Assembly: GCA_029557965.1 (NCBI GenBank) | Contig: JAKQIM010000026.1 | Span: forward strand, 62,001-126,000 | Source: Chloroflexota bacterium | Lineage (GTDB): Bacteria; Chloroflexota; Anaerolineae; Anaerolineales; UBA4823 | DNA length: 64,000 bases | Reading direction: 5' to 3' | Part shown: piece after piece, positions 1 through 8,334 of the stretch | How the letters are laid out: each line of letters starts with the position of its first letter | Position numbering within the stretch: position 1 is the first letter of the stretch | Position numbers and translations under genes: made by a program | The notes under the pieces: generated by a model | Told to the model about the DNA's origin: nothing | Databases searched by the model: none | The model's input: only the letters and a program-made list of their open reading frames with translations

Positions 1-516
1 CAGGGCGGCCAACTTATCGCTGAGGGTGCCGGCGTTGTCATCGGGCAGGATGGGGAGGGCGCGCTGGCTGAGCATGGGGCCGGTATCGACGCCGGGATCC
101 ATGCGCATGATGGTGACGCCGGTCTCGGGGTCGCCGTTGAGGATGGCAGCCTGGATGGGGGCGGCGCCGCGCCCGCGCGGCAGGAGGGAGGCGTGGACGT
201 TGACACAGCCGTATTGGGGCAGATCGAGCACAGCTGGGCGCAGGATCTGGCCGAAGGCGGCGACGATGATCAGGTCAGGAGCCCAGGCCTCCAATTGAGC
301 CAGGGCTTCGGGCTGGCGCAGGCGCTGGGGTTGGATGGTGGGCAAGCCCAATTCATCTGCCAGCCGTTTGATGGGCGGCGGGGTGAGGGCCCGGCCGCGC
401 CCGGCAGGGCGGTCGGGCTGGGTGACCACACCGACCATGGTGTAGTGCTGTGCCAGGGCCTGCAAGGTAGGCAGGGCAAAATCGGGCGAACCCATGAAGA
501 CGACTTTCAGGCTCAT
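1..516 (-). CDS. fmt: Methionyl-tRNA formyltransferase (N-terminal part, cut by window edge)
   Basis: The reverse strand from 516 translates as MSLKVVFMGSPDFALPTLQAL and stays open to the window edge for 172 codons. The start resembles the Fmt formyltransferase fold, and the active-site block reads NVHASLLPRGRGAAPIQ, close to the family's HASLLPRWRGAAPI with its catalytic histidine. The enzyme transfers a formyl group from 10-formyl-THF to initiator Met-tRNA in the cytoplasm. The ATG overlaps the stop of the upstream deacetylase gene (TCAT at 513-516 on the plus strand), so translation is probably coupled. The C-terminal anticodon-binding domain lies outside the window. The family assignment is firm. 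Confidence 0.93.
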   Translation of the reverse strand, partial: MSLKVVFMGSPDFALPTLQALAQHYTMVGVVTQPDRPAGRGRALTPPPIKRLADELGLPTIQPQRLRQPEALAQLEAWAPDLIIVAAFGQILRPAVLDLPQYGCVNVHASLLPRGRGAAPIQAAILNGDPETGVTIMRMDPGVDTGPMLSQRALPILPDDNAGTLSDKLAAL

Positions 517-1274
517 GGCTTTATCTCGGCGCGGTGCGCCTGGAGCTTTTCCCAATCTTCATCTTTAACCAGGGTGATGACGCGGTAGGATTCGGCATAG
601 GTCATGCCCTGGTCTTTGGCGGTATCGGCGGCCCATTCTTTGAGCATGGGGGCGGGGTCCCAGTCTTTGAGCTGGCTCTTGTGGGCGCGCAGGGCGGCGA
701 TCTTGGTCTCGATGGTGTTGGTGATGTCGATGTAGGTGCTGCTGCCTTCCCAGGTGGAGGCATATACTTTGCGCACTTTGTGGGCTTTGAGACCTTCCTG
801 TTCGAATTCTTGGAAGAGATGGGGCTGCCCGGCGGATGGGAAGACGGCATCGAGGGCGGCCTGGGCGGCGGCGCGGTGATCGGGATGGTTGATGTAATCG
901 CCGCTGCTCCACAGGGCAATGGGGTCGCCGCACATCACCACCTCGGGGCGGTGCTGGCGGATGAGGCGCACCAGCTTCTTGCGCAGCTCAAGGGTGGGCT
1001 GCAAGAGGCCATCAGGCTCGCGCAAGAAGGCCACTTCGGCGGCGCCGGCGATGCGGGCGGCCTCGCGCGATTCGGCTTCGCGGATCTGGGTGGCCTTTTC
1101 ACGCGTCATGCCGGGCTCGTCGATGCCCACGTCGCCGCTGGTGCACAGTGCATAGACGATGCGCGCACCGGCCTGGGCCCAAAGGGCCAGGGTGCCGACA
1201 TTGGTGAATTCTAAGTCATCGGGATGGGCGGCAACCGCCAGAACAGATTGGGGGATGTAAAGATGATCGGTCAT
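513..1274 (-). CDS. PIG-L/LmbE-family deacetylase
   Basis: This 253-residue protein carries the metal-binding AHPDDLEF motif near residue 16 and a second NHPDH motif, the hallmarks of zinc-dependent PIG-L/LmbE N-acetyl-sugar deacetylases. The reading frame is open further upstream, but that would run through the hairpin and into the tRNA-Leu gene. The ATG at 1274 (MTDHLYIPQSVLAVAAHPDD) is therefore the sensible start. The gene ends in a 4-base overlap with fmt. The substrate cannot be told from sequence; N-acetylglucosaminyl conjugates, such as bacillithiol or mycothiol precursors, are typical of the family. Confidence 0.85.
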   Translation of the reverse strand: MTDHLYIPQSVLAVAAHPDDLEFTNVGTLALWAQAGARIVYALCTSGDVGIDEPGMTREKATQIREAESREAARIAGAAEVAFLREPDGLLQPTLELRKKLVRLIRQHRPEVVMCGDPIALWSSGDYINHPDHRAAAQAALDAVFPSAGQPHLFQEFEQEGLKAHKVRKVYASTWEGSSTYIDITNTIETKIAALRAHKSQLKDWDPAPMLKEWAADTAKDQGMTYAESYRVITLVKDEDWEKLQAHRAEIKP

Positions 1275-1305
1275 AGGATATGGGAGTGCACCTTCTGTGT
1301 AATGT

Positions 1306-1342
1306 AAACGGCCAGGCGGCTGGTTGCCAGGCCTGGCCGTTT
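1306..1342 (-). terminator. Hairpin between tRNA-Leu and deacetylase gene
   Basis: A perfect 12-bp stem, AAACGGCCAGGC (1306-1317) pairing with GCCTGGCCGTTT (1331-1342), lies just downstream of tRNA-Leu on the minus strand. It probably ends the tRNA transcript. The U tract after the stem is short, so read-through is possible. Confidence 0.6.
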
Positions 1343-1350
1343 TGCGGGAG

Positions 1351-1434
1351 TGGGGCGAGTGGGGGTCGAACCCACACAGTGTCTCCACCGGAGGATTTTA
1401 AGTCCTCTGCGTCTGCCTATTCCGCCATCGCCCC
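1351..1434 (-). tRNA. trnL: tRNA-Leu (anticodon UAA)
   Basis: The reverse strand folds as a class II tRNA. Acceptor arms GGGGCGA (1434-1428) and TCGCCCC (1358-1352) pair. The anticodon stem GAGGA/TCCTC encloses loop CTTAAAA (anticodon TAA), a long variable arm follows, and the T-loop is TTCGACC. The discriminator is A at 1351. CCA is not encoded. Confidence 0.95.
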
Positions 1435-1485
1435 TCAGACCCCAATTAAACCACAAATCTTGAAAATTTGGGGAGCATGTCTTGA

Positions 1486-2070
1486 TTAAGTATTCTTGAA
1501 GCCGATCTCCTTATTCTGAACCGTTTCTACCTTTTTATATTTTTCCAGGTAGGCTTGCATGGCCTTTTGACTGCCGGTGCGATCGGGGGCGACGGGCGGA
1601 AACTCGTCCAGGGGGATGAGCTTAGCGGCACCTTCGTCGCTGCCTTTGGCCTGCCCACCGGTGATCTGGGCCTCGTAGAGGATTTGTATCATTGGCCCAG
1701 GCCAGGTGGTGCGGTTGATGAAGATCCAGCCCAGGCAGTCGACGATCTTGGCTTCAAAGCCGGTTTCTTCAAGTACCTCTCTGACCGCCGATTCGGCGGG
1801 ATCTTCTCCATATTCCACCAGCCCGGCGGGCAGGCCGACGCCTTCTTCACCTGGGGGGAAGATGGCGGCAATGCCCTGGTCGTTCCTGGCGACAACCACC
1901 ACTGCTACGGCATTCGAGGATAGCTGTATCCAGCCGCAGGCAGGGCAGGTGATGCGGGGCAGGTTGTCGTCAAAGATGACTTTGCGGATCAGGCGGGCGG
2001 CGCACATGGGGCAGAATTGGAAACGCAGCGATGCGATGACGGTTTCGGGATAGGTGAGTTGCGAAGACAT
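1486..2070 (-). CDS. Nudix hydrolase with N-terminal zinc ribbon
   Basis: The 194-residue protein begins with a zinc ribbon (CPMC near residue 20, CPAC near residue 42), followed by a Nudix fold. The Nudix box reads GLVEYGEDPAESAVREVLEE, matching GX5EX7REUXEEXGU. This layout is found in NADH-pyrophosphatase-like and related housecleaning Nudix proteins that hydrolyse nucleoside diphosphate derivatives. The ATG follows a good AGGAG ribosome site. The substrate is not predictable; the zinc ribbon argues for an NUDT/NudC-related subgroup. Confidence 0.88.
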   Translation of the reverse strand: MSSQLTYPETVIASLRFQFCPMCAARLIRKVIFDDNLPRITCPACGWIQLSSNAVAVVVVARNDQGIAAIFPPGEEGVGLPAGLVEYGEDPAESAVREVLEETGFEAKIVDCLGWIFINRTTWPGPMIQILYEAQITGGQAKGSDEGAAKLIPLDEFPPVAPDRTGSQKAMQAYLEKYKKVETVQNKEIGFKNT

Positions 2071-2119
2071 GATTGCTCCTACATTGGGAAGTCGGGTTTG
2101 TAGTATGCTCTGGTATCGT

Positions 2120-2782
2120 CTATTCTCTCTTTGTCAGTTTCTTGCTGATCGTGGCGTACTTTGAGAACAGGTGCACCCAAGGACCGGATAGACGAGTTTG
2201 CGGTTGAGATTGGCCCAGGGCAGCTTTGAGACTGGGGGCATCTTGGAAGGATGGCAGGCGCAGGGTGGCAGCACCCAGCTCAGAGGCGGTGTGGGCATCC
2301 GAGCCGACGGTGCCAAGCAGGTGGTACTGGCGGGCATAGGCGGCGGCGCGGCGGTTGAAACGCGGCAGCCAACAGCGGGCGTTGAAGGTCTCGATGGCAT
2401 CTACCAAGGGGGTGATCTCGAGCAGGGCGGCAGGGCGCCAGTGCCCACCGCGGAAGATATCGTAAGGGTGCGAGACGCTGATGAAGGCGCCCTGGGCGCG
2501 CAGGCGGGCAATGGTTTCGCCAGGCGTTAGGCCGGCGGGAATCTCTTCTTGGACGAAGGCGGCAAGCAGTTCGCCCTCGGTGGTCATGATCTCTTCGCCA
2601 ACGATGACCCGGGTGGGGTCCAGTGCTTTGGCCTGCAGGGCGCCGCGGATGGTGTTGTGATCGGTGATGATGACGCGGTCAATGTTTTTTTTGCGGCAGC
2701 CAGCCAGCAGGCGTTGGGGGGTGGTGAGAGAATCTTTGGAGACGATGGTGTGGCAGTGGAATTCGACTTTGAGGAGATTCAT
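2120..2782 (-). CDS. PHP-domain phosphoesterase
   Basis: The N terminus, KVEFHCHTIVSKDSL, gives the PHP HxH metal motif. ITDHNTI, ISVSHPYD and the C-terminal GSDAHT supply the other metal ligands. At 220 residues it is a stand-alone PHP protein of the family that includes 3',5'-nucleoside bisphosphate phosphatases and histidinol phosphatase-like enzymes. It lies 24 bases downstream of the DUF362 gene on the same strand and is probably co-transcribed. There is no convincing ribosome site. Confidence 0.82.
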   Translation of the reverse strand: MNLLKVEFHCHTIVSKDSLTTPQRLLAGCRKKNIDRVIITDHNTIRGALQAKALDPTRVIVGEEIMTTEGELLAAFVQEEIPAGLTPGETIARLRAQGAFISVSHPYDIFRGGHWRPAALLEITPLVDAIETFNARCWLPRFNRRAAAYARQYHLLGTVGSDAHTASELGAATLRLPSFQDAPSLKAALGQSQPQTRLSGPWVHLFSKYATISKKLTKRE

Positions 2783-2806
2783 TGCGTCTCTGCCGGTGAC
2801 AAGGGT

Positions 2807-4024
2807 TTATGATTTCTTTTTTCGGGTCAAGATGTATGCCAGGCCGGCGGCCGCGGCAGCCAGCACCGTCAGGCCAACGGCAGCCTGGGTGACGGTCTTG
2901 GGCTGCATGCCGGGCATGGCCACTTGACCATCGCCGTAGTTTTTGAAGAGGCGACCCCAGGGGGTCTTGAGCGCTTCTTCGACGCGCCGGCGGCCCACGA
3001 AAGGATACCAATAGACGTTGTGATAGAAGTTGCTGGCAAAGTAAGACCAGGGTACGAGTGGGCTTTGCAGGAGGATCTTTTCAAAGGGTTTGAGCGGGCC
3101 GTGGTAGATCAACTTCTGGCCGCGGCTGGCAAAGGTATCTTCCTGGACGAAACCCCAGGGCTGTTCCTGCTCGATATCATAGCCAAGGATCTCGATCTGG
3201 CTGGGGTCGCCGATGCCCAGGCCCATCTCGTGCGCCTGGCGGATGAAGCGGATGCCCAGCGGGTCAAAGCCCTGCAGCCTGGCTGAGACGGCGTCGATGG
3301 CGACCTGGTCAGCAGAGGCCAGCAGGATGTTCTTCTCGTGCCAGTGCATGGCGCGCGGGCCGGCGCCATCGCCGGCAAAGGTGCCATCCATGAGGGCGAA
3401 GAGGCCGGGATGGATATCTTGCTGGATCATGAGCAAATCTACCAGGGTATCGTGAATGACGGCATGCGTCCAGTGGCGGTTGCGGTGTAAGAGTCCGCCG
3501 AAGGCGTTCTTCATGGCACCGGTGATGGTGGTGAAGACATGGGTTTTGACGGTGGGGAGCTGGATCATGTTCATGCCCACCAGGGTCTTGGGGATGAAGA
3601 CGCCCTGGGGATACACTTTATCCAATACCAAGAAGGGGCGCTTGGGCTGGTATTCGACCCATTCAAAATCCTGGTTATAGAGGTAGAGACAGGGCACGGC
3701 GTGCTTGTCGGTGACGAAGCGGTGCTTGTTGTTACGCTCGCCGTCGGCTGTATCGACCACCACGGTGTCGTTATGTACGCCCACCAGGTCGGTGTAGCCG
3801 GCCTTTTTCAAAGCCAGGATAGCGCCTTCGATCTGCCAGGGGGTAGAAGAGCAGGCCGGGTACCAGGTTTGCCAGGAGATGTTGATCTTCAAGCCGGTGC
3901 GCACATTTTTGGGCAGGCTGTTTTCTACGCCTGCCAGGCGCATCACTTTCTCGACATCCTCCAAGACGGTCTCGGGGGTGGTCTTGAGCACGGCGACTTT
4001 GCCTTTGCCGGGGAAATCGGTCAT
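2807..4024 (-). CDS. DUF362-family protein with C-terminal membrane anchor
   Basis: This 405-residue protein resembles DUF362 proteins, which often accompany iron-sulfur metabolism. The start at 4024 (MTDFPGKGKVAVLKT) has a GGAGG site 6 bases upstream; the frame is open 18 codons further but without a ribosome site. No cysteine-rich ferredoxin module is visible, unlike many family members. The C terminus is a hydrophobic helix (VGLTVLAAAAAGLAYIL) followed by RKKKS, a tail anchor placing the body in the cytoplasm. The molecular function of DUF362 is not established. Confidence 0.78.
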   Translation of the reverse strand: MTDFPGKGKVAVLKTTPETVLEDVEKVMRLAGVENSLPKNVRTGLKINISWQTWYPACSSTPWQIEGAILALKKAGYTDLVGVHNDTVVVDTADGERNNKHRFVTDKHAVPCLYLYNQDFEWVEYQPKRPFLVLDKVYPQGVFIPKTLVGMNMIQLPTVKTHVFTTITGAMKNAFGGLLHRNRHWTHAVIHDTLVDLLMIQQDIHPGLFALMDGTFAGDGAGPRAMHWHEKNILLASADQVAIDAVSARLQGFDPLGIRFIRQAHEMGLGIGDPSQIEILGYDIEQEQPWGFVQEDTFASRGQKLIYHGPLKPFEKILLQSPLVPWSYFASNFYHNVYWYPFVGRRRVEEALKTPWGRLFKNYGDGQVAMPGMQPKTVTQAAVGLTVLAAAAAGLAYILTRKKKS

Positions 4025-4076
4025 GTTGGCCTCCGGAGATGGGGGCGGTGCATACAAGGAACAAGGCACCCCTCCC

Positions 4077-4106
4077 AATATAGATTTTGCAGACCAATTG
4101 TATCAA
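4077..4106 (-). promoter_or_regulatory. Sigma-70-type promoter for the DUF362 operon
   Basis: On the minus strand, TTGATA (4106-4101), an 18-base spacer and TATATT (4082-4077) form a good -35/-10 pair. The predicted start is near 4070, giving a leader of about 46 bases. It is divergent from the promoter at 4144. Confidence 0.6.
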
Positions 4107-4143
4107 AATTTGAACCAAAAAGGAGGTTTGGCGGTGCTAATGC

Positions 4144-4173
4144 TTGACAAATCGAAACCGACAAGTATATACT
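4144..4173 (+). promoter_or_regulatory. Sigma-70-type promoter giving a leaderless mRNA
   Basis: Perfect -35 TTGACA (4144-4149), an 18-base spacer and -10 TATACT (4168-4173) precede the ATG at 4180, which is the seventh base after the -10 box, where transcription should begin. The TTG in the -35 box is in frame with the gene and could be mistaken for a start codon. Confidence 0.75.
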
Positions 4174-4179
4174 GAACCT

Positions 4180-5859
4180 ATGCCGGATGTTGGATTGTTA
4201 GCCACAGAGCCCTGGTATCGCCGCCCGCGTCTTTGGCGTTGGGTGGTCAGTTTGGCGTTCTTAGGGTTGGCAATCTACTGGTTCCGGTATGAGATTGGCA
4301 TTGTTCTTCAGTTATTGGGGGATATTGCCCTGAACCGCCCGATCGTGCACGTTTCGGCGGGGCAGCGCGAAGCGATTGCGATTGTCTTGGTGACCCTGGC
4401 GGCGGGGATTGGGTTCTTCTTGCTCAGCCTGTGGTTTGTGGGCCAGTTTGTCTTGCCGGTGCGCACGGCCGATCAGCGTTGGAAGCTGTTCACCCGCCTG
4501 GTGCGCTTTGTGTTCAAGATCCATGGCCCGGCGATCTTCATCAAAGAGGGCGTTCAGATCGCCAAAGCAGAAGAGCTGGAACGCAGCCTGCCGGGCGTGG
4601 CAATGGTGGACCTGACCAGCGCGGTAGCGCTGGAGAAATCCTGGGTGCCGCTTTCGATTGGCGGTGCGCCCAGGAGGGGGATCTTGAGGGCAGCCAGCCA
4701 GGGGGCAGAAGAGGCCTTGAATTTGCATCGATCGGGCCGCAGCCAGCCAATGGTGCGGGTGGCAGGGCCGGGAGTGGTGTTCACCGAAATGGGTGAGAAG
4801 GTGCGCGGTTCTGCCAGCCTGCGGCGGCATTTTCGGGTTTCGGGCACCGTGACGGCCTCAACGCGCGATGGTTTCCAGATCCAATCACCTGTCTTTACGC
4901 TGTTCACGTTGGGAGATGCCCCCGATAACCATAAGGTCGGTTATTACGGCGGCACCGGCCCTGAACATTTGAAGGTCACCAAGCTGGGCGACAAGGAAAA
5001 AATTATCGAGGATGGTGATTTCCAAGAGGAGTTTGACGAGCAGGACCGGGCTGAGATCCACCAATTTGCCAGCCGTTACAGCTCGCAGCCCTTTGAGCCG
5101 GTTTGGAGCCCGCCGGAGCCGAAGTTGTCATCGAAACCCCCGTATGTCTTTGATGAGGAACGGGTTTTTGGGGCGATCTATTCTCGGGCGCGCACGGCCC
5201 AAGAAGACCAGGTTGAGGTGTGGAGCGAGCTGCCTTTGAAGGTGGCCATCGAAATCTTCCGCGATATGCTGTCGCTGAAGACCTATGCCGAATTGTACGA
5301 GCCAGAGAGCGACAATTTCCCATTCTTCAAAGAGTTCAGGCCGACATTTGCCCGGCGGATGCGCAACCAGGGTGTATTGACCTTCCAGCTTGTGCGCCGT
5401 AAGGATGGACGGCCGTTTGAGAAAGGGATGACCTGGAAACCGAACGAGATCGAAACCTCTCCTATTCAGAAGCTGCGCACCTCTAAGGTGCTGCGGGACC
5501 GCGGGATCAAGGTGTTGGTAGCGGGCTTTCCTGAGCTGACCCCCCTGCACAAGGGGGTGCGAGAGACCCTGGTGAATCACTGGGGCGCCGCCTGGCAGCG
5601 GGATGCGTTGAAGAAAGAGAGCGAGTACGTGCAGTTGGCAGGGCAAGAACGTGCTCATATCGTGGCCAGTGCACAGGGAGAAATCATTGACAGCCTGATG
5701 GAAGCTTACCGGGCATCTGGCTCGACGCGGGATGCGGTGGTGTGGCAAATTTTCCAGGTGCTGGATTCGATGGTCTCAGACCCTGAGACGCGGCCGCTGC
5801 TGCCGGCTGAGACTTTGGACTTCTTGTGGGATTTACGGCAGTATCTGCTGCCGGAGTGA
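4180..5859 (+). CDS. SPFH/band-7-like membrane protein, paralogue 1 of 4
   Basis: This 559-residue protein has two predicted membrane helices (about residues 18-40 and 62-90, the latter ending LWFVGQFVLPVRT). A module reading GPAIFIKEG, then LPGVAMVDLTSAVALEK, leads into an SPFH-like domain with GPGVVFTEMGEKV and TRDGFQIQSPVF. The C-terminal part, LRDRGIKVLVAGFPELTPL, then NHWGAAW and an alanine/glutamate-rich helix, matches the end of SPFH domains (flotillin, stomatin, HflK/C). The same blocks recur in the genes at 5879, 8335 and 10866. It is probably a scaffold in an oligomeric membrane assembly. The relation to SPFH is my reading of motifs, not a database hit. Confidence 0.7.
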   Translation: MPDVGLLATEPWYRRPRLWRWVVSLAFLGLAIYWFRYEIGIVLQLLGDIALNRPIVHVSAGQREAIAIVLVTLAAGIGFFLLSLWFVGQFVLPVRTADQRWKLFTRLVRFVFKIHGPAIFIKEGVQIAKAEELERSLPGVAMVDLTSAVALEKSWVPLSIGGAPRRGILRAASQGAEEALNLHRSGRSQPMVRVAGPGVVFTEMGEKVRGSASLRRHFRVSGTVTASTRDGFQIQSPVFTLFTLGDAPDNHKVGYYGGTGPEHLKVTKLGDKEKIIEDGDFQEEFDEQDRAEIHQFASRYSSQPFEPVWSPPEPKLSSKPPYVFDEERVFGAIYSRARTAQEDQVEVWSELPLKVAIEIFRDMLSLKTYAELYEPESDNFPFFKEFRPTFARRMRNQGVLTFQLVRRKDGRPFEKGMTWKPNEIETSPIQKLRTSKVLRDRGIKVLVAGFPELTPLHKGVRETLVNHWGAAWQRDALKKESEYVQLAGQERAHIVASAQGEIIDSLMEAYRASGSTRDAVVWQIFQVLDSMVSDPETRPLLPAETLDFLWDLRQYLLPE

Positions 5860-5878
5860 TGAGAAGCGGTGGTGTAGG

Positions 5879-7114
5879 ATGCTGATCTGGCGTTGGGTGC
5901 AAAAACAATTCTGGCGTTTTGGGAACTTCATCGAGGGTTTCCTGGTAGGGGATAACGCCTGGGGTTTACTGCGCCTGATGGTGCTGGGGTTTGTCAGCCT
6001 GGCCTTTATGGTGGTGTGCGGGCTGCTCTTTGAGCGCGACCACCTGGTGGGGATGTTGCGCTACCTGGTGATCCCGGCTGGGGCGTTTGTGGCGGCACTA
6101 TTGTGGGGGACGTGTTATTTGCAGGATATTAATGAAATGAAACGTTTCTCGCGGGCGCTGCAGTACATGGTCTCCTCGATGTTTGGCTTGTCGTACCCAT
6201 ACCTGACGATCGACCGGGGCAAAAAACAGGTGCAAGTGGGCGAAGAGAACCTGCTGGATATCATTGGCGGGCCGGGCTGGGTGAACATTCGCCCGGGGAA
6301 CGTGGTTCTGTTCGAGCAGTTGAATAACCCCTCCAGCGTGCGAGCCGAGGGCATGCACTTCATCTCGCGATTCGAGACGATCAAAGAGATCGCCAACCTG
6401 GAAGACCAGCACGGCTATATCGACCAGATCAAGGCGGTGACCAAAGACGGCGTGGTGGTGTGGGCGCGCGATATCCACTACCGCTACCGGCTGTGGTCAA
6501 ACCGTAAGCTGGGTGGTGAGAATATTCGCTCGACGCACGTGCCATATCCTTATTCGGTGCAGGCGGTGCGCAACATGACGTATTCGCGGGCGGTGCGCAG
6601 CGATGGTTTGACAGCCTGGCCGGCGGCAGTACGCATCATCTTCGAAGGCGAGATCCAGAATTACATCCGCCAGCATACCATTGACCAGGTGACTGCGCCG
6701 CGCACCCCTGATGCCGACCCGCGCGAGGATATTCACCGCATCTACCGCTCGGCCGCGGTGCGGGCGTCGTTTAAGAATGCGGGCACGCAGCTCTTGTGGT
6801 ATGGCATTGGCAACCTGGAACCCGAAAACGAGAAGGTGAGCCAACAACGCGTGGACACCTGGGCGGCGGATTGGAATGGCAAGGCAAGCGTGGTGCGGGC
6901 ATCGGGCGAGGCGGCCCTGGAAGTGGCGAGAGAAAAGGCGCGCGCCCAGGCCCAGGCCGAGATCTTGAAGGGGATTGCGAAATCTTTGGGTGATATTACC
7001 GCCGCGGGCGCAGATCAAGACCGGAATATCAAAGAAGTCTTTCTGTTCCGGTTGGCGCAAGTGTTGGAAACGATCAAGGATAACCGGCGAGGCCTGCCCA
7101 GCGGTGAACAATGA
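5879..7114 (+). CDS. SPFH/band-7-like membrane protein, paralogue 2 of 4
   Basis: This 411-residue protein has two membrane helices near residues 32-51 and 58-78. An SPFH-like stretch follows: YPYLTIDRGKKQVQVG, GGPGWVNIRPGNVVLFEQ, then AVTKDGVVVWARDIHYRYRL, which parallels the TKDxVxV strand of flotillin/stomatin proteins. GTQLLWYGIGNLEP and TWAADW correspond to the GI-x-V and W-x3-W blocks of its paralogues. A charged alanine-rich helix (residues about 350-380) resembles the flotillin coiled coil. The ATG at 5879 was chosen because the earlier open frame overlaps the previous gene. It overlaps the next gene by 4 bases. Confidence 0.7.
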   Translation: MLIWRWVQKQFWRFGNFIEGFLVGDNAWGLLRLMVLGFVSLAFMVVCGLLFERDHLVGMLRYLVIPAGAFVAALLWGTCYLQDINEMKRFSRALQYMVSSMFGLSYPYLTIDRGKKQVQVGEENLLDIIGGPGWVNIRPGNVVLFEQLNNPSSVRAEGMHFISRFETIKEIANLEDQHGYIDQIKAVTKDGVVVWARDIHYRYRLWSNRKLGGENIRSTHVPYPYSVQAVRNMTYSRAVRSDGLTAWPAAVRIIFEGEIQNYIRQHTIDQVTAPRTPDADPREDIHRIYRSAAVRASFKNAGTQLLWYGIGNLEPENEKVSQQRVDTWAADWNGKASVVRASGEAALEVAREKARAQAQAEILKGIAKSLGDITAAGADQDRNIKEVFLFRLAQVLETIKDNRRGLPSGEQ

Positions 7115-8199
7115 TCGATTTTGCGCAGGCCCTGGGGTGGTTGAATAAATTCGATCGCTCGCACTTGAGACCTGGGACGGAAATCCGCTTATCTCAGGTG
7201 AGCGATGGAACAACTCCGCTGGATGTGCGCGACCAGACCGCGGCCGAGATTGTGGGGGATGCAGAGGGGATCGTTGATGAATGCGAACGGGCCGAAATCT
7301 ACGTCCAAATGGGGGCTTACTGGTTTCAACGCGTAGAGCTGCCCCAGGCGATGGAATGCCTGAAGCAGGCGGTGGATATCTACGCCGGGCATACGCGCCA
7401 CTTGCAACGCCAGGGGCTGGCTCATTGGATGATGGGGATCGTCCTTGAGCGCTTGGGGGTTAATCACGAGTGTTATCTCCAGCGATACAATGCAATCAAG
7501 GCCTTTGCGAAGCTGGTGGAGGATGCCAAAGACGCCAAGGATCCCAAGGATGCTAAGAATCCCAAGAACCCCAAAGATCCCAAGAACGCCAAAGACGCCA
7601 AGGACGACAGGCAAAAGCTCAAGGCGGAATGGTACTGCGAGACGCTGGATCTGTTCAAGATCTACACCGCGGTGATGCCAGAAGACGCCCGCGCCTGGCT
7701 GACCGAGCCATTTGAAGGGCAGCCAGGGGGGCAGTTGAAGGCGCAAACGGCTGCCCTGTGTGAGCAGGTGATCAAGCTGGCAAAAACACCCAACCAAAGG
7801 GCGCAGGCGGACGAGGCTATTCGCCAATTGTTGGAGGCCGCCAGCACCCGCCCGCCAGGGGCCGAAAGGGGCGAGGCTTACCTGGAAAGCGGGCTGGCGA
7901 AGTACCAGATGCGGGATTTTGAGGCGGCGCGCTATTGCTTGAGGATGTCTTTCCCGCAGTACCTGGCGCCCAGTTACCCGTATGCGGTGGCTCATTGGAT
8001 GTTGGGGAATATCGAGTGGCAAGATGGCCAAAAAGCGCCGGCCTTTACGTATTGGCAGCGCAGTATCGAGATCATGAATGAGCTGGTCTACAAGGCCGAA
8101 ACTGGCAAGACAGAGAAGATCCGCAAACGGCAGGCTGCATTCTTGAAAGAAAAGAGAGATTTGATGAGGCGGGTGGTAAGTCACATGGCAGCCAATTAG
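7111..8199 (+). CDS. TPR-like cytoplasmic protein with internal (D/N)(A/P)K repeat
   Basis: This 362-residue soluble protein is built of helical pairs that look like tetratricopeptide repeats. Examples are EIYVQMGAYWFQRVELPQA, then MECLKQAVDIYA, and later EAARYCLRMSFPQYLAPSYP with HWMLGNIEWQDG. Residues about 138-164 are a charged tripeptide repeat that interrupts the helices. Its ATG overlaps the stop of the upstream SPFH-like gene (ATGA), so the two are coupled. It is probably an adaptor for the membrane complex encoded around it. No catalytic motif is visible. Confidence 0.65.
   Translation: MIDFAQALGWLNKFDRSHLRPGTEIRLSQVSDGTTPLDVRDQTAAEIVGDAEGIVDECERAEIYVQMGAYWFQRVELPQAMECLKQAVDIYAGHTRHLQRQGLAHWMMGIVLERLGVNHECYLQRYNAIKAFAKLVEDAKDAKDPKDAKNPKNPKDPKNAKDAKDDRQKLKAEWYCETLDLFKIYTAVMPEDARAWLTEPFEGQPGGQLKAQTAALCEQVIKLAKTPNQRAQADEAIRQLLEAASTRPPGAERGEAYLESGLAKYQMRDFEAARYCLRMSFPQYLAPSYPYAVAHWMLGNIEWQDGQKAPAFTYWQRSIEIMNELVYKAETGKTEKIRKRQAAFLKEKRDLMRRVVSHMAAN
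7522..7602 (+). repeat. In-frame 9-base tandem repeat, nine units
   Basis: Nine consecutive 9-base units of the form (G/A)A(T/C)-(G/C)C(C/T)-AA(A/G) encode DAK, DPK, NPK or NAK tripeptides inside the TPR-like protein. Units differ only at a few positions. Because each unit is three codons, copy-number change would keep the frame. Confidence 0.9.
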
Positions 8200-8278
8200 G
8201 ATTCGAATGCTTTGGCAGGGTGGATTGAGGGTTTATTAACCCAGCATTTATCTACTGGTGTTTTTGGGCGGCTGGCTG

Positions 8279-8334
8279 TACAATAATATAGCCAATCAAT
8301 TGTGGGCAATACGAGATAATCGATCATACCATTT
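8279..8334 (+). promoter_or_regulatory. Probable promoter region for the second half of the SPFH locus
   Basis: The 135-base gap before 8335 is the only break in the locus. It contains TACAAT (8279-8284) and GATAAT (8315-8320) as candidate -10 boxes, but no good -35. No ribosome site precedes the ATG. With GATAAT the leader would be only about 8 bases. Confidence 0.35.

Noticed and set aside
1275-1388. Extension of the PIG-L deacetylase frame to an upstream ATG
   Set aside because: It would read through the hairpin at 1306-1342 and into the tRNA-Leu gene; the conserved domain starts right after the ATG at 1274.
4144-4179. TTG at 4144 as the start of the first SPFH-like protein
   Set aside because: This TTG is the first part of a perfect -35 box (TTGACA); the mRNA starts downstream of it.
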